The notes below the pieces were generated by a model, which made no database searches, had not been told where the DNA came from, and was given only the letters and a program-made list of their open reading frames with translations. Position numbers and translations under genes: made by a program. From Streptomyces mutabilis (GTDB lineage: Bacteria > Actinomycetota > Actinomycetes > Streptomycetales > Streptomycetaceae): a DNA stretch of 64,000 nt. This document shows, one piece after another, positions 9,675 to 17,898 of the stretch. Numbering within the stretch: position 1 is the stretch's first letter; the number at the start of each line of letters is the position of its first letter. Location of the stretch: the NCBI RefSeq assembly GCF_014649815.1, contig NZ_BMTT01000001.1:744001-808000 (forward strand), in the 5' to 3' direction.

Positions 9675-9822
9675 GCTGCTCAGGGAGGCCAACTCCCCGC
9701 GAACGGCAATGCGTTGGTGGTCCAAGGAAAGACGCCCCACTTCCCGTGGGGAAATGCAGGTGCAAGGCCTGCCCAGCGCTCGACGAGAACCCCGGCCCCG
9801 CTCAGCGGGACCGGGGTTCTTC
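9675..9822 (+). ncRNA. Candidate small RNA, about 145 nt, between pectate lyase and the racemase operon
   Basis: The plus strand has a TACGAT -10-like box at 9663-9668, then about 145 bases with no convincing ORF that fold into separate hairpins: CCCCAC/GTGGGG around 9733-9750, GCAGG/CCTGC around 9757-9774, and a strong G+C stem with T-rich 3' side at 9787-9819. This promoter-hairpins-terminator layout is that of an independent small RNA. I have a memory that a small RNA (scr2822) was reported in the matching gap of S. coelicolor; I could not check it. Target and function unknown. Confidence 0.5.
9787..9819. terminator. Stem-loop terminator, 16-bp stem with one G-T pair
   Basis: GAACCCCGGCCCCGCT / C / AGCGGGACCGGGGTTC. 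It can end the small RNA read from the left and the racemase operon read from the right. Confidence 0.8.
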
Positions 9823-9852
9823 CGTGTCGGCCGGGGCCTCCCCGGCCGTGCC

Positions 9853-10584
9853 TCAGGCCTGGACCACCGGCTCCCGCGTGAAGAGCGCGCCCAGTTCCGG
9901 GGCGTTGACCCGGCGGTCCGCCAGACGCAGGCCCTCCCAGACGGTGACCTGGTTGGCGGTGAGAACCGGTTTGCCCAGCCGCTTCTCCAGGGCCGGGATG
10001 TGGGCCGCCGTGTGCAGGGCCGTGTCCGGCAGGAGGACCGCCTCGGCGTCCGGGCGGTCGGCGGAGCGGGCCAGCGCCAGCACCTCCGACTCGGTCCAGG
10101 TGCCGACCTCCGCCGCCGTGATGATTCCGGAGCTGACCACGTCGGTCACCTCGATGCCGGCGGCGCCGAGGAAGCCCGCGAAGAGCCGCGCCACGTCGTC
10201 CGGGTAGGTCGCGCCGACCGCGACCCGCCGCGCCCCGATCTCCTTGGCCGCGTGCACGAAGGCGAAGGAGGTCGAGGAGGCCGGCAGCCCCGCCGACTGG
10301 GCCAGCGCGCGCACCTGCTCCTGGGCGCCCTCCCAGCCGTGCACGAAGCTGCCGCTGGTGCAGGCCCACACCACCGCGTCCGCGCCGGCCAGCCGCAGCT
10401 CCTCCACGCCGGCCGCCAGCCGCCGCGGTGAGCCCATCTCCAGCAGCGCGTCCACCCGGTGCGCGTCCTCGCCGATGTCCGTGTGCACCAGGTCCACCCG
10501 GATGTCGCTGCCCAATAGCTGCTCGATGCGTGGATAGTCGTCCTCGCCGGAGTGGCCCGGGTACAGGAATCCCAGTGCTGTCAT
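9853..10584 (-). CDS. Asp/Glu racemase-superfamily protein (maleate isomerase/EutA-like), single active-site Cys
   Basis: 243 residues, the family length. Start ATG 10584 with GGAAGGTGG upstream; it overlaps the stop of the preceding gene in ATGA. The first catalytic cysteine is present in WACTSGSF (Cys75), but the second, normally in an SCTN motif, is replaced by Asp187 in LPDTALHT. One-cysteine members such as arylmalonate decarboxylases do protonation without racemisation, so the reaction here may differ from its partner. Resembles EutA/maleate cis-trans isomerase proteins found beside ectoine transporters. Likely acts on a small dicarboxylate or N-acyl amino acid; inferred from context. 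Confidence 0.8.
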   Translation of the reverse strand: MTALGFLYPGHSGEDDYPRIEQLLGSDIRVDLVHTDIGEDAHRVDALLEMGSPRRLAAGVEELRLAGADAVVWACTSGSFVHGWEGAQEQVRALAQSAGLPASSTSFAFVHAAKEIGARRVAVGATYPDDVARLFAGFLGAAGIEVTDVVSSGIITAAEVGTWTESEVLALARSADRPDAEAVLLPDTALHTAAHIPALEKRLGKPVLTANQVTVWEGLRLADRRVNAPELGALFTREPVVQA

Positions 10585-11450
10585 GTCCACCCTTCCTGCT
10601 GCTGTTCCGTGTCCGGGGCCTCCGGGACGCCCGGCATGTCCGCCACCGGCGGACCGACCGGACCCGCCACCGCGGGGTCGGCCGGCCCCGGCACCAGGGG
10701 GCCGGTACGCGCCGACGGGTCGGTCAGCGCCTGGTACGGCCCCACGGCACGGGTACCCAGTCGGCGCAGCGCCGCCCACATCGTCACTTGGTTGGCCGAG
10801 ATCACCGGGATCCGCAGCTCGGCCTCCAGCTGCGGGATGACGTCGTAGGTGGGGAGGTTGGTGCAGGAGATGAAGAGGGCGTCGGCCGCGCCCTCAGCCG
10901 GTACCGCCTGGCGCGCCATGTCCGCCACGTTCCGGTACGGGACCTTCCAGATGTGCCGGGTCAGCCCCATGAAGGCGCAGCCGGTGACCGCGACACCGGC
11001 CTCGGCGATGTACGCCTCCAGCGCCCGCGTCACCGACACGGTGTACGGCGTCACCAGCGCGACCCGGCGTACGCCCAGCTCGGCCAGCGCGTCCAGGAGC
11101 GCGCCGGAGGTGGTCACGGACGGGACCGCGCCCGCCCAGGTCATCGCCTCACACATCGCGCGTTCGCCGGCGACGCCGCCGACGAAGCTGCCCGAGGTGC
11201 AGGCGTAGGCGACGACCTCGGGCGCGATGGCGTTGAGGGTGCGCACCGCCTCGCCGAGGGTCTCGTGTTCGCTGACCATGCGCGCGAGGTCCAGACTGAC
11301 CTCGACGGGCACAAAAGGGGTTCGCGTCATGTGCAGCGAGACCTCGTCGGGCACCCATCGCCACAGCTCGCGATCGAGTGCGAAGTCGAACGGGGCGACC
11401 ACGCCGACCCCGCGTTGCGGAGCTGGTCCGCCCAGAAAGGAGATGTCCAT
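10581..11450 (-). CDS. Asp/Glu racemase-superfamily protein (maleate isomerase/EutA-like), two active-site Cys
   Basis: 289 residues from ATG 11450; no strong ribosome site precedes it (GAGG is 12 bases away), and GTG codons at 11459 and 11468 are possible starts. Both catalytic cysteines of the family are visible: Cys84 in YACTSGSF and Cys196 in FISCTNLPTYD, as in maleate cis-trans isomerase and amino-acid racemases. The last 40 residues are a Pro/Gly/Ala-rich tail not needed for the fold. First gene of a two-gene operon with its one-cysteine paralogue. Divergent from the dehydrogenase at 11637. Confidence 0.8.
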   Translation of the reverse strand: MDISFLGGPAPQRGVGVVAPFDFALDRELWRWVPDEVSLHMTRTPFVPVEVSLDLARMVSEHETLGEAVRTLNAIAPEVVAYACTSGSFVGGVAGERAMCEAMTWAGAVPSVTTSGALLDALAELGVRRVALVTPYTVSVTRALEAYIAEAGVAVTGCAFMGLTRHIWKVPYRNVADMARQAVPAEGAADALFISCTNLPTYDVIPQLEAELRIPVISANQVTMWAALRRLGTRAVGPYQALTDPSARTGPLVPGPADPAVAGPVGPPVADMPGVPEAPDTEQQQEGWT

Positions 11451-11636
11451 GGCACGCACCGACCTCACGCTGTGAGAGGGGAGGACAACGCACCGTACGC
11501 ACGGCCGTGTTGACGAAGGTAGGTTCTGGTGCGAGCGTGGTCAATCCGCCCGCGTCACCACCAGGTCAACAGCCGGTTAAGTCCCCAGTCAACCCGTTCC
11601 GAGCACCCCCGCGCGCCCCCGGAGACGAACCTGCCG

Positions 11637-12608
11637 ATGACCACCTCCACGCCCACGCCCCCGTCCTCGCCGACCCTGCTCGTACTGGACGCCGAGCCCC
11701 TCCCCCGACTGGGCCGGCTGACCGGACGGGCGCGGATCGAGCACGCCGACGAGTCGACCCTCGCCGAGCGGCTGCCGCACGCCGACGTGCTGCTCGTGTG
11801 GGACTTCACCTCGCACGCCGTACGCGAGGCGTGGCCGGGTGACGGCCCGCGTCCGCGCTGGGTGCACACGGCGAGTGCCGGCGTGGACCATCTGATGTGT
11901 CCGGAGCTGGCCGGGTCGGACACGGTGGTGACCAACGCGCGCGGTGTCTTCGACCAGCCGATCGCCGAGTACGTCGCCGCGCTCGTCCTGGCGATGGCCA
12001 AGGATCTGCCCACGACGCTGCGGTTGCAGGGCGAGCGGACCTGGCGGCACCGCGAGTCCCTCCGGGTGGCCGGTACTCGCGCCTGCGTGGTCGGTTCCGG
12101 GCCGATCGGGAGGGCCATCGCCCGGACGCTGAAGGCGCTCGGCATCACGACCGCGCTGGTCGGCCGCACCGCCCGCCCCGGTGTCCACGGGCCCGGCGAG
12201 CTGGACCGGCTGCTGGCGCGCGCCGACTGGGTGGTCGCGGCGGCGCCGCTGACCGACGACACGCGCGGCATGTTCGACGCCCGGCGGTTCGGGATGATGC
12301 AGCCGTCCGCGCGGTTCGTGAACGTGGGGCGCGGTCAGCTGGTCGTCGCGGACGACCTCGCCGAGGCCCTGACCAGGCGCTGGATCGCGGGGGCGGCGCT
12401 GGACGTCCTGGTCCACGAGCCCCTGGCGCCCGACAGCCCGCTGTGGGACGTCCCGGACCTGATCGTCTCCCCGCACATGAGCGGGGACACCATCGGCTGG
12501 CGGGACGAACTGGGCGCGCAGTTCGTGGAGTTGTTCGAGAGCTGGGCGGCGGGCGAGCCGCTGGCGAACGTGGTCGACAAGAAGCGTGGATACGTGCCCG
12601 GACACTGA
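11637..12608 (+). CDS. D-2-hydroxyacid dehydrogenase family protein
   Basis: 323 residues. ATG 11637 follows GGAGA by about ten bases. NAD-binding motif ACVVGSGPIGRAIARTLKALG gives GxGxxG; the catalytic trio is visible as Arg in FVNVGRGQLV, Glu in DVLVHEPLAP and His in VSPHMSGDT. An N-terminal substrate domain precedes the Rossmann domain as usual. NAD(P)H-dependent interconversion of a 2-oxoacid and a D-2-hydroxyacid, cytoplasmic. It starts a plus-strand group with the amidase 23 bases downstream, so it probably handles a keto or hydroxy acid arising from the same pathway. Confidence 0.85.
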   Translation: MTTSTPTPPSSPTLLVLDAEPLPRLGRLTGRARIEHADESTLAERLPHADVLLVWDFTSHAVREAWPGDGPRPRWVHTASAGVDHLMCPELAGSDTVVTNARGVFDQPIAEYVAALVLAMAKDLPTTLRLQGERTWRHRESLRVAGTRACVVGSGPIGRAIARTLKALGITTALVGRTARPGVHGPGELDRLLARADWVVAAAPLTDDTRGMFDARRFGMMQPSARFVNVGRGQLVVADDLAEALTRRWIAGAALDVLVHEPLAPDSPLWDVPDLIVSPHMSGDTIGWRDELGAQFVELFESWAAGEPLANVVDKKRGYVPGH

Positions 12609-12631
12609 CGTCCCTGGAAACGGGAGGGTGC

Positions 12632-14035
12632 ATGACCGACCTCACGGAGCTGACCGCAGTACAGCTCGTCGCCGGCTATCGCGAGGGCGATTTCAGCCCC
12701 GTCGAGGTGACCCGGGCGGCCCTGGAGCGGGCCGAGCGGATCCAGCCGGAGCTCAACGCGTTCGTCCGGCTGACCGGCGAGGAGGCGCTCGACCGGGCCC
12801 GGGGTGCCGAGGAGCGGTGGCGGCGCGGGGAGCCGGGCGGGCGGCTGGACGGGGTGCCGGTCACCGTGAAGGACATCCTGCTGACGCGGGGTCACCCGAC
12901 CCTGCGCGGCTCCCGGGCGGTGTCGCCGGACGGTCCGTGGGACGAGGACGCGCCGTCCGTCGCCCGGCTGCGCGAGCACGGCGCCGTGTTCGTCGGCAAG
13001 ACGACGACGCCCGAGTTCGGCTGGAAGGGCGTCACGGACTCGCCCCTGTCCGGCGTCACCCGCAACCCGCACGACCCCTCCCGCACGGCGGGCGGCTCCA
13101 GTGGGGGCGCGGGGGCGGCCGTCGCGCGCGGGGCGGGCGCGCTGGCGCTCGGTACGGACGGCGGGGGCAGCGTGCGCATCCCCGCCTCCTTCTGCGGGAT
13201 CTTCGGCCTGAAACCGACGTACGGCCGGGTGCCGCTGTACCCGGCGAGCGCGTTCGGCACCCTCGCGCACGTCGGCCCGATGACCCGGGACGCGGCGGAC
13301 GCGGCGCTGATGCTGGACGTCATCGGCACGCCCGACGCCCGGGACTGGTCGGCGCTGGGACCGGCGCCCGGGTCGTACACGGAGGCTCTCGCCGAAGGGG
13401 TGCGGGGGCTGCGGGTGGCGTACTCGCCCTCGCTCGGCGGGCAGGTGGCGGTGCGTCCGGCGGTGGCGTCGGCGGTGCGGCGCGGCGTGGAACGGCTGGC
13501 GGAGCTGGGCGCGTACGTGTCGGAGGCGGACCCGGACTTCGCGGACCCGGTGGACGCCTTCCACACCCTGTGGTTCAGCGGGGCGGCCCGCGTGGTGCAG
13601 CACCTCAAGGCGGGTCAGCGGGAACTGCTCGACCCCGGGCTGCGGGACATCGTCGGCGCGGGGGCGCGGTACTCGGCGCTGGAGTACCTGGCCGCGGTGG
13701 ACGTCCGGATGGAGCTGGGCCGGCGGATGGGCCGCTTCCACGAGGCGTACGACCTGCTGGTGACGCCGACGCTGCCGATCACGGCGTTCGAGGCCGGTGC
13801 CGAGGTACCGAAGGGCTCGGGGCACCGGCGGTGGACGGGGTGGACGCCGTTCACCTATCCGTTCAACCTGACCCAGCAGCCGGCGGCGACCGTCCCGGTC
13901 GGCACCGACGGGGACGGGCTGCCGATCGGCCTGCAGCTCGTGGCGGCCCGCCACCGGGACGACCTGGTCCTGCGGGCCGCGCACGCGCTGTACGAAGCGG
14001 GCGTGCCCGCCTCGCCTACGCCCGCCGGAAGCTGA
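12632..14035 (+). CDS. Amidase-signature-family amidohydrolase
   Basis: 467 residues, ATG 12632 with GGGAGGG four bases upstream. The Ser-cisSer-Lys triad is clear: Lys80 in VTVKDILL, the GGSSGG segment at 155-159 and Ser180 in GTDGGGSVRIPAS. Later landmarks GLKPTYGRVP and LPIGLQLVAARHRDD are standard. Hydrolyses a carboxamide or N-acyl bond in the cytoplasm. Placed between a hydroxyacid dehydrogenase and an ectoine-type importer it is a candidate for opening or deacylating the imported compound; canonical ectoine hydrolase (DoeA/EutD) is a different family and is absent from this window. Confidence 0.88.
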   Translation: MTDLTELTAVQLVAGYREGDFSPVEVTRAALERAERIQPELNAFVRLTGEEALDRARGAEERWRRGEPGGRLDGVPVTVKDILLTRGHPTLRGSRAVSPDGPWDEDAPSVARLREHGAVFVGKTTTPEFGWKGVTDSPLSGVTRNPHDPSRTAGGSSGGAGAAVARGAGALALGTDGGGSVRIPASFCGIFGLKPTYGRVPLYPASAFGTLAHVGPMTRDAADAALMLDVIGTPDARDWSALGPAPGSYTEALAEGVRGLRVAYSPSLGGQVAVRPAVASAVRRGVERLAELGAYVSEADPDFADPVDAFHTLWFSGAARVVQHLKAGQRELLDPGLRDIVGAGARYSALEYLAAVDVRMELGRRMGRFHEAYDLLVTPTLPITAFEAGAEVPKGSGHRRWTGWTPFTYPFNLTQQPAATVPVGTDGDGLPIGLQLVAARHRDDLVLRAAHALYEAGVPASPTPAGS

Positions 14036-14510
14036 GGGTCTCCCCCGCGGCTCCGGTCCGCCACAGGTCGTTGCAGGCCTCGGCCATCTCGTCGAGGCCC
14101 TCGACGACGCTGCCCCAGACGGTGCCGGGCACCCAGCCGACGTCGCCGTTGAGGAGCAGGTTGTTGCGCTCGTAGAACAGGGCGAGGTCGACGAGGGTGG
14201 TGCCCGCGCGGACCTCGCGGTCGTAGCCGTACGCCTTGGTGCCCAACTCGGCACCCGCGAAGGCGAAATAGCACAGGTCGCCCGGAATGGGCGTCACAGT
14301 CGGGTTCTCCAGTGGTGGTTCGGATGCCGCGAAGGGCGGGAAAAGGGCGTAGATCTCGTTGCGTGCGTATTTGGCGTGATACACGTCGCCGCCGAGGGGG
14401 AGCGCGTCCCAGACCGCCGCGCAGGTGATCGGGGCCCGGTCGTCCAGCAACTGGGCCCTGCACGTGATTCCGCGTTTGACCAGCGAGACTTCGATGTAGC
14501 GATCAGCCAT
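14016..14510 (-). CDS. DUF3830 family protein (cyclophilin-like fold)
   Basis: 164 residues from ATG 14510. The segment AVWDALPLGGDVYHAKYARNE followed by PGDLCYFAFAG and DLALFYERNNLLLNGDVGWVPG is the DUF3830 pattern; structural members have a cyclophilin-like barrel. GGAGG lies almost against the ATG, too close for normal initiation, so the message may be leaderless or the start uncertain. It overlaps the amidase tail by 20 bases and is divergent from ehuB. DUF3830 genes often sit beside racemase-like and amidase genes with ABC importers, but no reaction is established to my knowledge. Confidence 0.8.
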   Translation of the reverse strand: MADRYIEVSLVKRGITCRAQLLDDRAPITCAAVWDALPLGGDVYHAKYARNEIYALFPPFAASEPPLENPTVTPIPGDLCYFAFAGAELGTKAYGYDREVRAGTTLVDLALFYERNNLLLNGDVGWVPGTVWGSVVEGLDEMAEACNDLWRTGAAGETLSFRRA

Positions 14511-14616
14511 GCCTCCATGGCAGTGCCCCCGGGGCCCCCGGTCAAGGGCGCAGGGCGGAGGTATCGGACTGAAAACGATCGGCATAACCCGACCGGCTTC
14601 GGGTAGCTGCGCGCCC

Positions 14617-15546
14617 ATGGCTCCACCACACAGAACCCCTCCATGGGGCATATCCGACCAAAGGACCAGGACAGCCGGGCCCACTCGCCGGTCGCTGCTC
14701 GCGGGGGTCGCGGCGCTCGGCGCACTGGGGGCGGCCGGCTGCTCCCGGGTGGCCGCCGGGTCCGGCGTGGAAGGCGGCGATCTCCTCGACCGGCTCAAGG
14801 CCCAGGGCGTGGCCCGGCTCGGCATCGCCGGCGAGATCCCCTTCGGGTACATCGACAAGAACGGTGAGCTGACGGGCGAGGCGCCGGAGCTGGCGAAGGT
14901 CATCTTCAAGCGGCTCGGAGTGGACCGCGTGCAGCCGGTGCCGACGGAGTTCGGCTCCCTCATCCCGGGTCTGGCGTCGCAGCAGTTCGACGTGGTGGCG
15001 GCCGGGATGTACATCAACCCCGACCGCTGCCAGCAGGTCATCTTCTCCGACCCCGACTACCAGATGCTCGACGCGTTCATCGTACGCAAGGGCAATCCGA
15101 TGGGGCTGCACGACTACGAGGACGTCGTCAAGAAGAAGGCCAAGTTCGCGACCGGCACCGGCTACGCCGAGATCGCCTACGCGGTGGAGCACGGGTACAA
15201 GGAGGACGACATCCTGATCGTCCCCGACCAGGTGGCCGGACTCAACGCCGTCGAGTCCGGGCGCGTGGACGTCTTCGCGGGCACGGCCCTGACCACCCGC
15301 GAGGTGGTGAAGAAGTCCGACAAGGCCGAGGTGACCGAGGCGTTCGCGCCGATCATCGACGGCGAACCGCACGTCGACGGCGGCGGCTTCGCCTTCCGGC
15401 CCAACGAGACCAACCTGCGTGACGCCTTCAACGTCGAGCTGCAGAAGCTCAAGAAGAGCGGCGAACTGCTGCGCATTCTCAAACCCTTCGGTTTCACCGA
15501 GAACGAGATGACCGATCTGACCGCGAAGGAGCTCTGCGGCGGATGA
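14617..15546 (+). CDS. ehuB: Ectoine/hydroxyectoine-type ABC transporter substrate-binding lipoprotein (EhuB-like)
   Basis: 309 residues from ATG 14617. Twin arginines (PTRRSLLAGVAAL) and lipobox GAAGC indicate export by Tat or Sec and lipid anchoring. The mature part starts as a cluster-3 solute-binding protein: IAGEIPFGYIDKNGELTGEA, PTEFGSLIPGLASQQFDVV, AAGMYINPDRC. The Phe/Phe/Tyr positions in these three segments match where EhuB places its aromatic cage for ectoine, which is why I prefer EhuB over a plain amino-acid binder; specificity is inferred. First gene of a four-gene translationally coupled operon (ATGA overlap with ehuC). Confidence 0.8.
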   Translation: MAPPHRTPPWGISDQRTRTAGPTRRSLLAGVAALGALGAAGCSRVAAGSGVEGGDLLDRLKAQGVARLGIAGEIPFGYIDKNGELTGEAPELAKVIFKRLGVDRVQPVPTEFGSLIPGLASQQFDVVAAGMYINPDRCQQVIFSDPDYQMLDAFIVRKGNPMGLHDYEDVVKKKAKFATGTGYAEIAYAVEHGYKEDDILIVPDQVAGLNAVESGRVDVFAGTALTTREVVKKSDKAEVTEAFAPIIDGEPHVDGGGFAFRPNETNLRDAFNVELQKLKKSGELLRILKPFGFTENEMTDLTAKELCGG

Positions 15547-16247
15547 CCTCGGGACTGTGGGAACTCGTACTGCAGGGCGTCTGGGTCACCGTCCAGCTGC
15601 TGTTCTTCAGCGCGCTGCTGGCCATCGCCGTGTCCTTCGTGGTCGGCGTCGGCCGCACCCACCGACTGTGGATCGTCCGCTTCCTGGCGGGCTTCTACAC
15701 CGAGGTGTTCCGCGGCACCTCGGCACTGGTGATGATCTTCTGGGTGTTCTTCGTGCTGCCCCCGGCCTTCGGCTGGCAGCTGGTGCCGATGTGGGCGGGC
15801 ACGCTGGCGCTGGGCCTGACCTACGGGGCGTACGGCTCCGAGATCGTGCGCGGTGCGCTCGCCGCGGTCGACCCGGCGCAGAAGGAGGGGGGCATCGCCC
15901 TCAGCTTCACGCCCTGGCAGCGGATGAAGCTGATCCTGCTGCCGCAGGCCGTGCCGGAGATGATCCCGCCCTTCTCCAACCTGCTGATCGAGTTGCTCAA
16001 GGGCACCGCCCTGGTGTCGATCATGGGCATGGGCGACCTGGCCTTCAGCGGCAACCTGGTGCGTCTCGCGCTGCAGGAAAGCGCGGAGATCTACACGTAC
16101 ATCCTGCTCATCTACTTCGTGATCGCGTTCCTGCTGACGCGGGTGATGCGCGGTCTGGAGAAGAAGCTGAAGGCGGGCGTGGGGAAGGCGGCCCCGAAGC
16201 GCGAGGCCGCCGCTCCTGAGCCTGCCGGGTTGGGGGGTGTCCGATGA
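15543..16247 (+). CDS. ehuC: Polar amino-acid/ectoine ABC transporter permease (EhuC-like)
   Basis: 234 residues, HisMQ-type permease with about five membrane helices. The cytoplasmic EAA-like loop is visible around AAVDPAQKEGGIALSFTPWQ followed by LPQAVPEMIPP. Starts inside the ehuB stop (ATGA) and ends inside the ehuD start, so the operon is translationally coupled. Forms the membrane channel with the next gene. Confidence 0.85.
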   Translation: MTSGLWELVLQGVWVTVQLLFFSALLAIAVSFVVGVGRTHRLWIVRFLAGFYTEVFRGTSALVMIFWVFFVLPPAFGWQLVPMWAGTLALGLTYGAYGSEIVRGALAAVDPAQKEGGIALSFTPWQRMKLILLPQAVPEMIPPFSNLLIELLKGTALVSIMGMGDLAFSGNLVRLALQESAEIYTYILLIYFVIAFLLTRVMRGLEKKLKAGVGKAAPKREAAAPEPAGLGGVR

Positions 16248-16894
16248 AGTGGGACTGGAGCGCGGTCTCCGGCTTCATGCCGCACTTCTGGGACGGTCTG
16301 CTGGTCACCCTGCAGATCCTGGTCCTGGGGTCGCTGGTCTCGTTCGTCCTCGGACTGGCGTGGGCGCTGCTGATGCGGGTGCCGTCCCGCTTCGTGACCT
16401 GGCCCGTCGGGGTCGTCACCGAGTTCGTGCGCAACACCCCGCTGCTGGTGCAGCTGTTCTTCCTCTTCTACGTGCTGCCCGAGTGGGGTGTGACCGCTTC
16501 GGCGCTCACCACCGGTGTGCTCGCCATCGGGCTGCACTACTCGACGTACACGATGCAGGTCTACCGGGCCGGCATCGAGGCGGTGCCGGTCGGCCAGTGG
16601 GAGGCCGCGACGGCGCTGAACCTGCCGATGGGGCGGACATGGACCGCGGTGATCCTGCCGCAGGCGATCCGCCGTGTGGTGCCCGCCCTCGGCAACTACG
16701 TGATCTCCATGCTGAAGGACACGCCGCTGCTGATGGCGATCACGGTGCTGGAGATGCTCGGCGAGGCGCGGCTGTTCTCGCAGCAGAACTTCCAGTTCAC
16801 CGAGCCCCTGACGGTGATCGGCGTGGCCTTCATCGTCATCTCCTACCTGGCCTCCCTTGCCCTGCGAGCCCTGGAGCGACGCCTTGCCCACTGA
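16244..16894 (+). CDS. ehuD: Polar amino-acid/ectoine ABC transporter permease (EhuD-like)
   Basis: 216 residues, second HisMQ-type permease. EAA loop: AGIEAVPVGQWEAATALNLP then ILPQAIRRVVPALGN, close to consensus. About five membrane helices. Overlaps ehuC by four bases and ehuA by eleven. Confidence 0.85.
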   Translation: MKWDWSAVSGFMPHFWDGLLVTLQILVLGSLVSFVLGLAWALLMRVPSRFVTWPVGVVTEFVRNTPLLVQLFFLFYVLPEWGVTASALTTGVLAIGLHYSTYTMQVYRAGIEAVPVGQWEAATALNLPMGRTWTAVILPQAIRRVVPALGNYVISMLKDTPLLMAITVLEMLGEARLFSQQNFQFTEPLTVIGVAFIVISYLASLALRALERRLAH

Positions 16895-17669
16895 CACCCT
16901 CCCCAATCCCGAGAAGAGCCCCGAGCGCAGCTCCGGCGAGCTGATACGCCTGGAACAGGTCACCAAGCGGTTCGGGGACAACACCGTCCTCGACCACCTC
17001 GACTTCTCCGTCGACGCCGGCAAGCACGTCACCCTGATCGGCCCCTCCGGGTCGGGCAAGACGACGATCCTCAGGCTGCTGATGACGCTGCTCAAGCCCG
17101 ACGAGGGCACGATCACCGTGGACGGGCAGAAGCTCTTCCCGGCGACCGAGAAGGAGCGCCGCGAGGCCCGCAAACAGATCGGGATGGTGTTCCAGCAGTT
17201 CAACCTGTTCCCGAACATGAGCGTGCTGCGCAACATCACCGAGGCGCCGGTCACGGTGCTCGGGATGTCCAAGGACGAGGCGGTCGAGCGGGCCGAGGGC
17301 CTGCTCGACATGGTGGGCCTGGCCGACAAGTGCGACGCCCGTCCGGCCCAGCTCTCCGGCGGCCAGCAACAGCGCGTGGCGATCGCCCGGGCGCTGGCGA
17401 TGCGGCCCAAGGTGCTCCTCCTCGACGAGGTGACCTCGGCCCTGGACCCGGAGCTGGTCGCGGGCGTCCTCGACCTGCTGCGGGACATCGCCCGCACCAC
17501 GGACATCACCATGCTCTGCGTCACCCACGAGATGAACTTCGCGCGGGACATCTCGGACCAGGTCCTGATGTTCGACTCGGGCCGGGTCATCGAGGCCGGT
17601 CCGCCGGAGAAGATCTTCAGCGAGCCGGAGCACGACCGGACGCGGGAATTCCTCAGCGCGGTGCTGTGA
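16884..17669 (+). CDS. ehuA: ABC transporter ATP-binding protein (EhuA-like)
   Basis: 261 residues if translation begins at TTG 16884, which has GGAG seven bases upstream and gives the N-terminus expected for the family (a short linker and then GELIRLEQVTKRFG). Walker A GPSGSGKTT, Q-loop MVFQQFNLF, signature LSGGQQQR, Walker B VLLLDEVTSALD and switch His in VTHEM are all intact. Drives import through EhuC/EhuD. A hairpin terminator follows 16 bases after the stop. Confidence 0.88.
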   Translation: MPTDTLPNPEKSPERSSGELIRLEQVTKRFGDNTVLDHLDFSVDAGKHVTLIGPSGSGKTTILRLLMTLLKPDEGTITVDGQKLFPATEKERREARKQIGMVFQQFNLFPNMSVLRNITEAPVTVLGMSKDEAVERAEGLLDMVGLADKCDARPAQLSGGQQQRVAIARALAMRPKVLLLDEVTSALDPELVAGVLDLLRDIARTTDITMLCVTHEMNFARDISDQVLMFDSGRVIEAGPPEKIFSEPEHDRTREFLSAVL

Positions 17670-17684
17670 CCCCCGACGGCACGC

Positions 17685-17727
17685 AGGCACGCCCCATCGC
17701 CCGAGGTCGTGGCGCTGGGGCGTGCCT
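17685..17727 (+). terminator. Stem-loop terminator of the ehu operon
   Basis: AGGCACGCCCCA pairs perfectly with TGGGGCGTGCCT across a 19-base loop, and TTTGG follows on the plus strand. Confidence 0.75.
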
Positions 17728-17898
17728 TTGGCATATGCCAGCGGGTCAGCGCCCAGCCCAGGGCTCCGGAAGTTCGTCAACACCCCGCCACACGGCCCCT
17801 TTTGACGGTTATCGTGAAAGGCATCCGCTGTCCGGTCGGGGGGGCACAGGCAGGGGCAGGGGCAGGGGCCTATCAGCGAAGCGCAGGGGGAGACCACC

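Noticed and set aside
9675-9786. Known riboswitch or SRP RNA in this gap
   Set aside because: Compared by eye with 4.5S RNA, c-di-GMP, SAM-IV and ydaO-type patterns; none of their conserved cores is present.
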